The notes: generated by a model from the sequence alone, not told the origin. 64,000 nucleotides of DNA from Pseudoalteromonas sp. XMcav2-N (GCF_024124545.1 NZ_JAMXSF010000001.1:1-64000); one strand, 5' to 3'; shown: positions 20,401 to 30,200, counted from the stretch's first letter. Numbers and translations: made by a program.

Positions 20401-20764
20401 CGGCTTCAATCGCGTGTTTCATTTCGCTTGCTGAGTTCACCGGCACCTGCTCAAACGGGACCTTTTCCAGAGGCTGACTGAACTGTCTGGGCTCGTCTTT
20501 AACCATCACAAATTTACTGGTCAGGGCCGGGTGTTGGTGCATGACAGCGGCAATTGCCTGTTGCAATGCCGCAGTATCTGGTCTTTCAGCAAAGCGGTAG
20601 GCACGAAAAATATTATTCATGCCGCTGGTGGCATCCAGCTGATGACTGAACCAGAAGCGTTGCTGCTTATCGCTCAGTCCCAACAGGGTCAGACCCGCCT
20701 TTTGCTGTTGCAGTTGTTTCAGCCGCGCGAGTTTTTCCGCGCGGCTCAGAGTCGAGGCTGTCAT
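14483..20764 (-). CDS. NRPS, two modules (C-A-PCP-C-A-PCP)
   Basis: About 2,093 residues. The frame opens at 20854, but ATG 20764 fits better: it lies one base after the stop of the upstream NRPS gene, with GAGGAAAG before it. The N-terminal helix is RAEKLARLKQLQQQK. C1 has HHIALDG. A1 code is D-L-E-S-V-T-A-I-S-K, partly like 2,4-diaminobutyrate codes (DLE..T..S). PCP1 reads LQGGHS. C2 has HHILCDG. A2 code is D-I-L-Q-L-G-M-V-W-K (Gly). PCP2 is LGGNSI. The C-terminal tail VDDADLAALLMELEQE resembles the tails of the two upstream synthetases and probably docks onto the next protein. Confidence 0.9.
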   Translation of the reverse strand: MTASTLSRAEKLARLKQLQQQKAGLTLLGLSDKQQRFWFSHQLDATSGMNNIFRAYRFAERPDTAALQQAIAAVMHQHPALTSKFVMVKDEPRQFSQPLEKVPFEQVPVNSASEMKHAIEAEAKVPFELSRQYPCRFRLFHNTEAADEYVLTLCFHHIALDGYSVVMVERAIMALYSGAVSVPTEPAYTLTQLLATQSGDRSAMEQYWLSRLADTEHTLSLALNPASPEQDLQQGSYVNFSFDNALSKQITVCCQQLAITPCVFFLAAYQLLLHKLTGQHNFIVGMPELARANQQQRAMVGNFANTLLIPAGVSANTPISAFISQLQQHFYQDLQCNQVTVERLVDLLGADRDSGTNPLFQVMFSFNNLGSSTPSNSEEAPIWQPYPVQRHYSKLDVTLEIQQSSDTFSGYFEFRTALFTKEQVRQWQHQLATIINVMLSRSECTIGELNSFDYAQQSALLNQPQPSHLVPCFSERLIALSEHQGESIALVAPGVQPDQDTSLTYTQLLQVVRSVSSELRSVAQTGQTVAISCEQSYHCVIAMLAAQFAHCAFVVIDPALPQSRREFIARDAQASVMLTDDTNQLALTVLNTQASTDPELGYLVYTSGSTGTPKGVRVTRQALNNHCQAVAGLYHLGAHTKALQFSVLSFDLALEEFFPILYHGGQVVLRPAKDTPSFADLGDLIARYALNHLSLPTGYLHAWMEQLRHADQPLPSEIKLVVTGTEQLQNRTVANWFALANPKTQRFINAYGPSEATISCSAHEVNQLDIHRSPVPIGSALPHSQIYVLDQQGHAVAPYVLGQLYIGGDNLAQGYQNLPEVSAEKFAVHPLLEQRLYATGDQAYYDQQGLLYFKGRIDEQVKFRGYRIELEEISRQLNNITGVTASICVVQQTPQPTLVAYVVSQAQLQQDKLNYVLAQTLPAYMLPEHIIQLDALPLTARGKIDKKALPKADVVNALTQRAAPNSQLEATLQAIWQTVLNKTGLCCETSFFLQGGHSLAALKVLSQITQQLDKELTLKQFFAAPSIAQQAQLLEQQQTEQRMSALQPVSRTEAGTLTHSQQQMYVLDAYAGEAGLYNMPLLVQLDGPLDKTVLISTLQALTARHEALRTCFVEHQGEARQQVLNTVELPVQTLQLGETEAKAHFHTLLKQKFDLAKPAYCWVLYQLEDGRHWLGLVIHHILCDGASMDVLIKELTACYYQQLQGNHWQPEHLTVQLLDYAHWQHTEQGQTFLAHSQQYWLDALNGMPHTLDLPLDAPRPARPSFRGSRLELTLPAAQSQQLEQQASRAGVSLYTLSLCAYALLLQEQSRQQDFAIGIPVSGRPGHQLDQVVGLFVNSLPIRMTLTPGQTLTELLAQTQERILSGFDNQSLPLQSLVQLLDVDRALNYNPLFQVFFNFLSSTGEQSHPITDTLTLSLPDTPNDTARFDLTLTLVASPAGIKGHLEYSEELFSADTIALLRARYIAIMTQLASSLDGSVETLESTAQSDTLANLPQGTAIAPAQIPDLLAQLAHHTAQHPQQTALICGEAQWSYEALQQAVETRAMQLHQLGIQPGDLIAVSLPRQGDLLISLLAILHCGAAYLPLDPDYPSERLSFIATDAGVRFVLSDSTESGFSLGADCQLVDINQLDAANCALTTPEYRPENQAYCIYTSGSTGLPKGVDISRANMNNFLYAMAEKPGCTATDKLLAITPYSFDISVLELFLPLYCGATLVLANDVQSKDGAQLCALITQQDITLMQGTPATWRLLYSANWQGKSNLTCLVGGEALPDALAQQLAQDNQALWNMYGPTETTVWSSIKQILPGERVTIGCPIHNTQLYVLNEHNQLARFGAMGQLAIAGQGVAMGYRDRPELNAEKFVTLDIDGQSVDAYLTGDLVRQLGNGELAYLQRLDDQVKLRGYRIELQEIEAVLEGQSGVSQCAVVINQTQTEPVLAAFYVAQSALEETQLVTGLSAQLPHFMVPTHLIALDALPLTPSGKVDKKALGRYQLTQLMPYQAPQSETERTICDLWQNILGQDKVGLSDNFFKLGGNSILAMQLVAGLNEAFGLSSLTIADVLAYQSVSQLSSHIEQVQLSQVDDADLAALLMELEQE
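14540..17620 (-). other. NRPS module 14: C-A(Gly)-PCP
   Basis: A-domain segments SFDISVLELF, LMQGTPATW, CLVGGEAL and WNMYGPTETTVW give D-I-L-Q-L-G-M-V-W-K by hand alignment to GrsA, a glycine code. Confidence 0.75.
17630..20710 (-). other. NRPS module 13: C-A(diamino-like?)-PCP
   Basis: Segments SFDLALEEFF, HLSLPTGYL, LVVTGTEQL and INAYGPSEATIS give D-L-E-S-V-T-A-I-S-K. Glu239 and Thr301 recall diaminobutyrate-type pockets, but the match is partial, so the substrate is tentative. Confidence 0.55.
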
Positions 20765-20765
20765 C

Positions 20766-23700
20766 CTAGCTTTCCTCGCCATCCATCGCAGCAAGCAAGG
20801 CATCCAGTTCCTGATCGGACAGTTGCTCGTCGATTTCAGCCTGTTCCGGTGCATTGACAGGATCCACTGCCTGAGGTGCGTGCTGCTGCTCGTCCAGTTT
20901 GCGGACCAGCTGAGCGACCGTAGGGGCAGTGAACAGGTCTACCAGGGTAAGGTGTGCCTGTAGCTGCTCTTCGATGTTGGCAATGACTTTGACTGCGACC
21001 AGCGAGTGGCCACCCAGCATAAAGAAGTTGTCGTTACAGCCAACCTGCTCCAGCCCCAGGGCTTGTGCAAAGATAGCGCACAGTGTCTGCTCACGTTCAG
21101 TCTGAGGTGCCACAAACTGCGCCAGCTTACTGCGTACATCAATCGGGTTCGCCTCAATAATGGCATTGCGATCCAGTTTACCATTGCTGGTTAACGGGAA
21201 CTGCTCCGCTTTAACGAAGAAATCCGGGATCTGGAAGCCCATCAGCGCAGACTGACAGTGATCCAGCAATGCGTCGTCCAGGTTCTTGTCTGCCTGATAA
21301 TACGCGGCCAGATGTTGATTATCTTCACCAGTTACAGCCACACATACGGCTTGTACGTCTGGATGCTGACCTATCACCTCTTCAATTTCATTGAGTTCAA
21401 CCCTGAAACCACGCACCTTGACCTGGTTGTCGTTACGGCCGATAAACTCAAGCTGTCCCTGGGCATTTTCGCGCACCATATCGCCACTGCGATACAAGCG
21501 AACGGTGCGTTCAATCCCATGCAGTTTAAAGGTATGAGTGACAAAGCGTTGTGCGTTGAGCTCATTATCCAGATATCCCTGAGACAGTCCCAGTCCGGCC
21601 AGATACAACTCACCAATGCCACCTTGTGGTACACACTGGCCTTGCGCATCCAGCACAAACCCTTCGCTACCTTTGATGGCTGTACCAATGGGCACTGAGC
21701 GTGACAGCGCAGTGGCTTCCAGGACGTCGGCTGTGAGTTGCTGACAGTATGAGAAAGTGGTGTTTTCTGTCGGTCCATAGCCATTGATCAGGATGCAGTG
21801 CGGATTGTGCTCCACAAACTTTTGCACTTTGTCCCGAGACAGCACGTCACCACCAGCCAGCAAATAACGCAGCGATGCAGGCAGGGCAGTTTGTTGTGCT
21901 TCAGCCAACTGATGGAACAGGCCTGCGGTTAACCACATATGGCTGATGTTGTGGGTGTTCAGGTAATCCTGATACTGGGCCAGAGACAGACGCTTCTGTG
22001 CTGGCACAACCAAAGTACCGCCATTGAGTAGTGGGGCATAGATTTCAAGTGTGGAAGCATCAAAGTACTGAGAGGAGTGCTGCAGCCATACGTCTTCACT
22101 GCCCAGGGCAATGAAATCAGGCTGTTCTACCAGGCGCAGTATCCCCGCTTGCGGGATGCGAACCCCTTTGGGTTTACCCGTAGAGCCAGAGGTGTACATG
22201 ATGTATGCCGTCGAGTCCTGAGTACCTAAATCCAGCAATGGCACATCAGACATATCGGCAATTTCGCTGACATGTACCAGGTTGAAGCGCTCAGCCAGCG
22301 TCAGTGCCTGCTGATCGGTAACAATCACCGGGCTGGCATTTAGCTGTGCCAGGTCATCAAGCATTGTTTGGGTACGGATTTCACCGCTGTCCAGGTCGAT
22401 AGGCATATAACTCGCACCCAGACGAGCCGCCGCCAGCATGGCAGCATAGAGTTCAAAGCCGGGTTTAAGTACCAGGCCCAGAGTATCACCCGCAGTAACA
22501 TGTGCCTGCAGTGCTGCGGCTATGCTGGCAGAACGCTGTTGCAATGCCAGATAGCTGTACTCGGTTGAGTCTGCATCAATAACAGCTGTGTTATTCGGGT
22601 ATTGCGCAACCTGATGGTCGAACAGGGCTGCAACCGAAGGTGACAGCTGTGATGCGAGTTCATCTTCGTTCATCAGCAGCTGACTGGCAGAGCTGGCATT
22701 GATGGCCGTCAGCTGGTCAATAGGCTGATCCGGGTTTTGGGTCAGGTTAGCCAGCAGATGCATGAAGTTAGCCACCATTTCCTGCATGGTTTCTTTGGCA
22801 AACAGATCGGTACTGTATTCCCAGGTCATAACTGCTGCCGCGCGTCGTGATGTAGTTTGTCCTACGCGTTGCTCTGCATGCGGCGCGACTATGATGTTCA
22901 GGTCCAGCTTGGCCGATTTGTTGGTGTTAACCAGGCCATTGACCTGTAAGCCACCAAAGTCTGGCTCAGGGACTTCTGCATCATGGAAACTGAACATAGT
23001 CTGGAACAAGGGGTTGGCCTGTCCCATACGCTCAGGGCTGAGTTTCTGAACCAGTTGTTCAAATGGCATGTCCTGATAAGCATAGGCATCTAGACAGGTC
23101 TTACGCACGCGCTGCAGCAACTCAAGGAAGCTTGGGTTACCTTCCAGGCTGGTACGTAGCACGATGCTGTTAACCATCATACCCATGATAGGGTGCAGCT
23201 CGGGTGCGGTACGTGACGCCGTACCGGCACCGATATTAATGTCAGTCTGGCCACTATATTTGTGCAGTAACACATAGTACGCGGCGATCATGGTCATATA
23301 TAAGGTGAAGCCATTTTCGCGCGCAAACGTACGCAGTGATTCATACAGTTCAAAGTCCAGGTTGAACATGAGTGAGTCACCTCTAAACGACGGCTCCAGC
23401 GGGCGTGGATAGTCATAAGGCAACTCCAGTGCTGGCGGTAAATCTGCCAGCTTGTCCAGCCAGTATTGCTCCATTTCTTCGTAGTAGGCACCAGACATCA
23501 CTTCACGTTGCCACAAACAGAAGTCGGCATAAGTGAATTTAAGCGGCGCCATTGAATGGGCTTTACCTGCCAGTTTGGCCTCGTAGATGGCGTGCAGTTC
23601 TTTGGTGAAAATACCCACAGACCAGCCATCGTGGATCAGGTGGTGCTCAACCTGCAGCAGGCAGTGAGAATCTTCAGCCAGTTTGATCAGTTTCCAGCGG

Positions 23701-26700
23701 ATCAGTGGCAGCTGAGTAATGTCGAATGGCTTCTGAGTCAGTTTAGGAAGTAACTCATCCAATTCTGCTCGTTGTTGTTCTTCGCTCAGGTGACTCATGT
23801 CCAGCGGGGTCAGGTCGACTTTGAACGGACTTTCGATGCGCTGATAAGGCACACCATCGTCATCGTGGAAGGTGCTGAACCACAGCGCATGACGGGCAAC
23901 GATCTCTTCCAGCGTTTCTTCCAGGTAAGTGATGTTCAATGGACCGTCGAGATAGAAGGTCATCTGGAAGTTATAGGCCGTATTGGTTTTCTGTAATTGC
24001 TGCAGGAACCATACGCGTTCCTGCTGGAACGACAAGGGGTAGCGGTCCAGCTCCGGACGATGTGTCAGGCTGGGTAGCAGTTGCTGGCTGCTCTCGCTGT
24101 TACGGGCTTTCTGGGCGATCAGCTGAGCCTGTGCTGCCAGTGTTGGATAATCAAAGATCTCGCTGAAATTCAGTTTTACGTGGAAAACATCTTTAATTTT
24201 TGCCAGCAGTTTAATGGTCAGAATTGAGTGACCTCCCAAACGGAAGAAGTGGCTGTCTTCGCTCAGTGTTTCCGGAGAAAGTAACTGCTGCCAGATCACC
24301 GCCAGTGAGTTTAGGTAGTGATCCTCGAAATCGATTGTGACTGCTTTGCGCTCCAGTGCAGGCAGTTTTTTCCGGTCATATTTACCGGTAATGGTTTTGG
24401 GGATATGTGGCAACTGCATCCAGTGACTGGGCACCATATAATCAGGCAGTCGCTCTGTCAGTGCATCACGTAGCGCCGCAGAGTCACACTCCACCGCCGC
24501 GGTGTAGTAAGCCGCCAGTTCCTGAGCACCCTGGTCGTTATCGACAACAACCAGGACCACTTCTGAAATGTCCTCCAGCTGCGCCAGGGCATGTTCAATT
24601 TCACCCAGCTCAACGCGATAGCCGCGGATTTTGACCTGGTGGTCTTTACGGCCAGCATAGTAGAGCACGCCCTTTTTGATATAACCCAGATCGCCACTGA
24701 GGTAGCAGCGGCCAAGTTGTGGGTGCGCAACAAACGCGGCGTCGGTCAGCTCACGCTGGTTCAGATATTCCCGTGCCAGACCGGCACCCGATATGGCAAT
24801 CTCACCTAAAAAACCTTCCGGCAGACAGTGCAGAGACTGGCTCAGGATATGACAGGCGGCGTTGTCGATGGCACGACCGATAGGCAAACGGGCGAGGGTC
24901 AGATGTGACTCATCCAGCTTGATTCGAGTGGTGACGACGGTCGCTTCTGTCGGGCCGTAGGTGTTGAATAAGTCAATGTTCAGCTGATGTTGCTGGCAGA
25001 AGGTGTGCCAGGCGCTGAAGCTTTGCTGGGTGAGCTCTTCGCCGCCGACAATTACTGTCTTCACTGATGCAGGCAGTGGCTGCTCAAGGGTGTTACTCCA
25101 GGCAATAAAGAATGCGGTTGGGAAGTTAAGGATACTCAGGTTATGGGCAGTAATAAAGTCGATGAATGCCTGTGGATCAGCCATGATAGCATCGTTTCGT
25201 AACACCAGTTTGGCACCCGCAAATAAGGTGGGGTAGATCTCTTCAACGGCGGTATCAAAGCTCACAGAAGCAAACTGCAAAGCGCTGCTTTGAGGCGTAA
25301 TTTCGTAGCACTCTATCGCTGACAAAGTGTGGTTTAGCAATGCGCTGCGTGGCACACTTACCCCTTTCGGGTTACCGGTAGAGCCAGAGGTATAAATGAC
25401 GTAGGCTTCTGCCGTGTCTTCAACGTCTGCTGCCAGCAGTGTATCGGCATGTATGGATGTGACTTGCTCTGCACTCAGACAAGGTAGCTGACTATCGATG
25501 GCGACATTGGTGATCAACAGGGCCGGTTTCGCATCATCACAAATGAATGCCTGTCGGCTTGCAGGCATTTTAGGGTCTAGCGGAATATAGCTGGCACCAA
25601 TGCGCAGGGTTGCCAGTGTTGCGACGATAAAAGGTAATCCTCTGTCGAGTGCAATGGCGACGCGCTGACCTGCTGTAATACCTTGTGCCTGCAATTGTTG
25701 AGCGCAGCCATTGATAAGTGTATTCAGTTCGCGATATGAGACTGACTGTTCTCCATCCACGATTGCAATGGATTCGCCCGGTTCACCCAGCTTGGCCAAA
25801 TGTGCGTGCAGATGGTTGTTTTCCCACTGAATGCTAAGATCCGCCGCCGGCATAGCCGTCAGCACATTCTGGCTGTAAGGGTCCAACTGGGCCAGCGACT
25901 GCTGAGCTTGTTCAACACAGTTCAGCAGGAAAGTCTTGTAGAAGTCCAGCAACGCCTGAATATGCGCAGCGCTGTAATGCTTGGACTGATAACTGGCGTG
26001 CACACTGAGCGCGCCCGATGCCATGACATACAGCGTCAGTGGATAGTGGCTTTGTTCATAACCCACCACTTGCTGCATTGGAGCTTGCTGCGCATCTGAT
26101 TGTTCATCATTGACCAGACGCTTAGGGAAGTTTTGAAAAATAAACAAAGTAGAAAACAAATGCTCAGTGATCGGCATTTTGACCGCTTGTTTAATTTGTT
26201 CCAAAGAGACATGGGCATGATCCCATGATGCCACTAAAGTGTTCTGGAATTGTTTCAGCCAGCTGGTGAAGTCGCTGTTGTGCTGTGCATCAATACGGAT
26301 TGGCAGGGCATTACTGAAAAAGCCAGCAATGCTTTCCATGTTTGGCACCTGGTGCGGACGACCTGCGACAACCGAGCCAATGACTGCATCTTCACGTCTG
26401 CTGACCTGAGCTTCAAACAAGCCAAATGCGCCCAGCATCAGGGCATTTAATGTAACCCCCTGGCGTTGACAAAAATCGTTGAGCGTTGAAAATTCCTGCT
26501 CGCTGAAACTGAGCTTGGCCTGAGAGTTTTGCTCACTAACCTGCTCGGCCGCAAACCCCTGCAATTTGAGCGGAGCACTTGATTGCGGCTCTCCCAGATG
26601 AGTATACCAGTGGCCTAAAGATTGTTTGGTGTCCTGAGCCAGCAGCCATTTCACATAGTCTTTGTACTGGCCTCCCTGAGGGAGTGCCACAGCTGAACCC

Positions 26701-27206
26701 TGAAGCAGCTGGGATACGGCCAGTTCAAGCTGATTGGTGATCAGCGCCATGGACCATCCATCCAGTTGCAGGTGGGTGAAGTTAAAGGTCATCAGGTTAT
26801 GCTCGGGGAGCAAATAATAGTCGACCCAGACTGGGGGCACTTTGCCTAACTCAAGCGGTTTGCGGCGACTCTGCGCACTATTTTCTAAGACACTTTGCTC
26901 GGCCTGCTGTTCGCTCATTGCACTGAAATCGTGCTGATGCCACGGCAGGGTGTACTGACCCAGCACGGCTTGTAATGGCTGAGATTTATTTTCCCAGCTG
27001 TACACTGAACGCAGTACAGGGTTATGGTCAATGACGGCCTGCCAGGCCTGTTGCAAGATCTCTACCCGGGTCTCCTTTGCAACGATGAGGTTGAGCTGCT
27101 CTCGGTAGTTCTCGTCTGACTCTGTTGCATTAACCAGGTAAAACAACATGCCTCGTTGGGTTGCCGAAAGCGGGTACACAGCTTGTATTTCTTTGACAGA
27201 ACTCAT
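20766..27206 (-). CDS. NRPS, two modules (C-A-PCP-C-A-PCP)
   Basis: 2,146 residues. The start MSSVKEIQAVYPLSATQ is close to the short acceptor docking ends of NRPSs. C1 looks like a DCL-type domain (VYPLS..QRGMLF, AWQAVIDHNPVLRSVY) with THLQLDG at its active site, so the catalytic second His is kept. A1 code is D-T-E-N-I-G-T-V-V-K (acidic pocket, substrate uncertain, possibly basic). PCP1 is LGGHSI. C2 has HHLIHDG. A2 code is D-A-L-W-L-G-G-T-F-K, a Val/branched-chain pattern. PCP2 is LGGHSL. The tail LSDQELDALLAAMDGEES is a likely docking element. AAGGAAT precedes ATG 27206, 41 nt after the upstream gene. Confidence 0.9.
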   Translation of the reverse strand: MSSVKEIQAVYPLSATQRGMLFYLVNATESDENYREQLNLIVAKETRVEILQQAWQAVIDHNPVLRSVYSWENKSQPLQAVLGQYTLPWHQHDFSAMSEQQAEQSVLENSAQSRRKPLELGKVPPVWVDYYLLPEHNLMTFNFTHLQLDGWSMALITNQLELAVSQLLQGSAVALPQGGQYKDYVKWLLAQDTKQSLGHWYTHLGEPQSSAPLKLQGFAAEQVSEQNSQAKLSFSEQEFSTLNDFCQRQGVTLNALMLGAFGLFEAQVSRREDAVIGSVVAGRPHQVPNMESIAGFFSNALPIRIDAQHNSDFTSWLKQFQNTLVASWDHAHVSLEQIKQAVKMPITEHLFSTLFIFQNFPKRLVNDEQSDAQQAPMQQVVGYEQSHYPLTLYVMASGALSVHASYQSKHYSAAHIQALLDFYKTFLLNCVEQAQQSLAQLDPYSQNVLTAMPAADLSIQWENNHLHAHLAKLGEPGESIAIVDGEQSVSYRELNTLINGCAQQLQAQGITAGQRVAIALDRGLPFIVATLATLRIGASYIPLDPKMPASRQAFICDDAKPALLITNVAIDSQLPCLSAEQVTSIHADTLLAADVEDTAEAYVIYTSGSTGNPKGVSVPRSALLNHTLSAIECYEITPQSSALQFASVSFDTAVEEIYPTLFAGAKLVLRNDAIMADPQAFIDFITAHNLSILNFPTAFFIAWSNTLEQPLPASVKTVIVGGEELTQQSFSAWHTFCQQHQLNIDLFNTYGPTEATVVTTRIKLDESHLTLARLPIGRAIDNAACHILSQSLHCLPEGFLGEIAISGAGLAREYLNQRELTDAAFVAHPQLGRCYLSGDLGYIKKGVLYYAGRKDHQVKIRGYRVELGEIEHALAQLEDISEVVLVVVDNDQGAQELAAYYTAAVECDSAALRDALTERLPDYMVPSHWMQLPHIPKTITGKYDRKKLPALERKAVTIDFEDHYLNSLAVIWQQLLSPETLSEDSHFFRLGGHSILTIKLLAKIKDVFHVKLNFSEIFDYPTLAAQAQLIAQKARNSESSQQLLPSLTHRPELDRYPLSFQQERVWFLQQLQKTNTAYNFQMTFYLDGPLNITYLEETLEEIVARHALWFSTFHDDDGVPYQRIESPFKVDLTPLDMSHLSEEQQRAELDELLPKLTQKPFDITQLPLIRWKLIKLAEDSHCLLQVEHHLIHDGWSVGIFTKELHAIYEAKLAGKAHSMAPLKFTYADFCLWQREVMSGAYYEEMEQYWLDKLADLPPALELPYDYPRPLEPSFRGDSLMFNLDFELYESLRTFARENGFTLYMTMIAAYYVLLHKYSGQTDINIGAGTASRTAPELHPIMGMMVNSIVLRTSLEGNPSFLELLQRVRKTCLDAYAYQDMPFEQLVQKLSPERMGQANPLFQTMFSFHDAEVPEPDFGGLQVNGLVNTNKSAKLDLNIIVAPHAEQRVGQTTSRRAAAVMTWEYSTDLFAKETMQEMVANFMHLLANLTQNPDQPIDQLTAINASSASQLLMNEDELASQLSPSVAALFDHQVAQYPNNTAVIDADSTEYSYLALQQRSASIAAALQAHVTAGDTLGLVLKPGFELYAAMLAAARLGASYMPIDLDSGEIRTQTMLDDLAQLNASPVIVTDQQALTLAERFNLVHVSEIADMSDVPLLDLGTQDSTAYIMYTSGSTGKPKGVRIPQAGILRLVEQPDFIALGSEDVWLQHSSQYFDASTLEIYAPLLNGGTLVVPAQKRLSLAQYQDYLNTHNISHMWLTAGLFHQLAEAQQTALPASLRYLLAGGDVLSRDKVQKFVEHNPHCILINGYGPTENTTFSYCQQLTADVLEATALSRSVPIGTAIKGSEGFVLDAQGQCVPQGGIGELYLAGLGLSQGYLDNELNAQRFVTHTFKLHGIERTVRLYRSGDMVRENAQGQLEFIGRNDNQVKVRGFRVELNEIEEVIGQHPDVQAVCVAVTGEDNQHLAAYYQADKNLDDALLDHCQSALMGFQIPDFFVKAEQFPLTSNGKLDRNAIIEANPIDVRSKLAQFVAPQTEREQTLCAIFAQALGLEQVGCNDNFFMLGGHSLVAVKVIANIEEQLQAHLTLVDLFTAPTVAQLVRKLDEQQHAPQAVDPVNAPEQAEIDEQLSDQELDALLAAMDGEES
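20890..24070 (-). other. NRPS module 12: C-A(Val-like)-PCP
   Basis: Segments YFDASTLEIY, MWLTAGLF, YLLAGGDVL and NGYGPTENTTFS give D-A-L-W-L-G-G-T-F-K, a pattern known for valine and similar residues. Confidence 0.7.
24075..27190 (-). other. NRPS module 11: DCL-like C-A(basic?)-PCP
   Basis: Segments SFDTAVEEIY, LNFPTAFF, VIVGGEEL and NTYGPTEATVV give D-T-E-N-I-G-T-V-V-K. Glu239 is typical of pockets for cationic side chains. The DCL-type C domain follows a glycine module. Confidence 0.55.
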
Positions 27207-27247
27207 GGGTATTCCTTGTTTTCTTATATTTTTTATATTTTTAAAAA

Positions 27248-30200
27248 TCAGGACTCGAACTCATCGAATAAGGACTGCAGATCCGCTTCTGATACGGCAT
27301 CACCAATCACCTCAACGCCATGCAGTTGCTGCTCGCTGGCAAGTACAGTGTTGGGTGTTGAGTTCGGGATCAGGCTCTGAGCCAGATCCTTAATGGTTTG
27401 ATGTTGAAAAATATGGCCACTGTTTGCATTGAAACCCAGTGTCTGTAATTGGCTCACCAGCTTTATCGCGGTGATTGAATCTCCGCCCAGTGCAAAGAAG
27501 TTACAATTAGTGCCAATGTCAGACAGGTTGAGCAGGCTTTTCCAAAGCTCCAGCAATTGCTGTTCCTGATCATTTGCCGGGGGAACGAGCTGATTGTATT
27601 CCGGGCTGGGCTCCAGTGAAGCCAGATGGTTTCGATCTATCTTGCCACTGGGGGTGAGTGGTAATTTGTCCATCGCGATGATGAAATCTGGCACCATATA
27701 GGCTGGTAGTACCTGACGGAGCTGAAATTGCAATTGCTCGCAATCTTGCGTTTGCGTCGGATCGGCAAAATAGGCGATGAGTTTTTGACTGCCGTTTGGC
27801 ATGGCGTGCACGACGACACACACTTTTTCCAGTGCCGCCAGTTGCTGAAGTTGACGCTCGATTTCTTGTAATTCTATCCGGAAGCCACGAATTTTAACCT
27901 GATGGTCATTTCGGCCTAAACAGTAAAGCTCACCTTCGCAATTGATGTAGCCCAGATCGCCCGTACGGTATGCATTGACTGGACCTTGTGGGCTATCCAG
28001 CGTGATGAAACGTTCAGCGGTCTGAGATGCTAATCCGACATAGCCCTGACCTACACACGCGCCAGCAATGACAATTTCCCCGCGCATCTGAGGCGGACAG
28101 GGGTTGCCCTGTTCGTCGAGGATGTGGATAGCGCAATCATTGATTGGCTGGCCAAGCGGTATATCCTGACTGATATTGGGGTCAACTAACTGGCAGGTTG
28201 CCCAAACGGTTGCTTCGGTTGGGCCATACATATTCCACAGGCATGCGACTTTGCCATTGAGTGCCTGAGCCAATGTAGTCGGCAGGCGCTCACCGCCAGA
28301 GAGGGCGCGCACAGTCGGTTTGCCTTCCCAGCCTGCATCAAGCAACGATTGCCAGCCTGCAGGCGTTGCCTGCATCACGGTAATAGGCAGCGTATTGAGC
28401 TGTTGCTTGAGACTCAGACCATCCCTTTGCTGCTGTGGCGCAATGACCACTTCACCGCCAGCCATCAATGGGGCAAACAACTCCAAAACCGAAATATCGA
28501 ACGAAATGGGTGTAACCGCCAGCAAGGTATCGTGGCGAGTCAGTGACAATTGAGTGACCATACTGGTCAGGAAGTTATCCAGATTCCCATGGTTGATCTT
28601 GACCCCTTTGGGTTGCCCGGTCGAGCCTGAGGTAAAAATGATATAGGCAAGCTGATCCGACTCTGGGAGCAGATCCAAGTCCGTCGGTGCCACAGGCTGT
28701 GCTCTCAGCTCCTCTAAGGTCATCTGAGTAAAAGTGCCACTAAGCTGCTGCGTGTGTTCACACAAGATAAGCTTACACTGGCCTTGTTGTGCAATGTATT
28801 CAAGGCGCTGCTGCGGATAATCAGGATCCATTGGAATGTAAATCAGGCCAAGGCGCAGGGCTGCAAGCATCGCGATAACCATATCGCAATGGCGCTCAAG
28901 CATGAGTCCCAGATGATCGCCTTGTTTGAGTCCCTGGTTTAGCAGGTTTTGTGCCAGTAAATTAATCTGATTATTAAGAGATTCATAACTTATCTGCTGC
29001 TGATGACATCGCAGTGCAATGGCATGAGGTTGGTGCTGCGAGTGCTCAGCGAGGGCGCCAAGCAGGGTGCGTTTTGGTGCAATTTGTGTCGATGTAAGCT
29101 GAGCCAGAGTTGGATACTTAATCTCTGTCAGGGCGCGTTTTAATGTTTGCTCCCGGGTATTCATTAATTGTGTGAGCAAGGGCACCAGGCTGTCGCTCAT
29201 CATGGTCATCAACTCGCTGCTGAACAGGTCTTCCCGATATTGCCAAAGGATCCGTGCTTCATTTGGTGCGGTGACAATCTTAAGGGTCAAATCGTATTTC
29301 GAGGTTGCCTGTGCTGCGCTGACAAACGACCAGCTTTGCGCATCTGAATCTGCTTGGTCGGTACTGGTATGGTTAGATACCAGGATCTGAAATAGTGGAT
29401 TCACGTATGGCTGGCGAGCCGGTTTTAATTGCTCCAGTACGTACTCAAAGGGCACATCCTGATAGCGCATCATCGCGTTCTGCTTACCCTTAATGTACTC
29501 AATGAGTTCAGCAAAAGACCAGTTATAGTCAAGCTGATGGCGCAGTGGTAACAGGTTTAAAAAGCAGCCAAGTACCTGATCCATATTCGCAGTCGGGCGA
29601 TGGATCACGGGTGTACCGAACATCACATCATCCACTTTACTCCAGTGGCCCAGTAGTATTGCCAGGACGGTATGATAAAACGAAAACTCGGTGATCCGAG
29701 CTTCCTGACAAAGATGCTTTACTGAGCCTGCCAGCGCATCGGGAATGGTGACGGGAATGGTTTGCGCTGTGCTGCGGGTGTTCTGTGCGTGCGGTGCCTT
29801 AAGCGGTAAGCGATGTAGCTGAGGTGCACCGCGCAAGGTCTCAATGAACGAAGTAGCATGGCGCTGAAAAGCCGGGCTTGTCAGGTGTTGCTTTTGCCAC
29901 AACGCATAATCGCGATATTGCCCCGTACTGGATGGTGTGGTGTGTTGCTGGTGTGAAGCAAACAGTTGAGCAACAAACGTCTGACAGGCGGTCTCGTCCA
30001 ACGCAATGTGGTGGAACAACAAACACAAGTCGCAGCCCGTGGCAGTATGGAAAAAGGCAACGCGCACCGGCATATCCGTCTCCAGCTCAAACGAGTAAGC
30101 AGAGAAGGTTTGTACCTGCTCCGCCAAATCTTGTTCGCTGCTTTGAGTACATTGGTGATGCTCTACAGTGAGTACCAAATCAGATTGTACTCGCTGATAA

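Noticed and set aside
20765..20854. N-terminal extension of the 2,093-residue NRPS from 20854
   Set aside because: It overlaps the end of the upstream NRPS in another frame and lacks docking-helix character; ATG 20764 with GAGGAAAG fits better.
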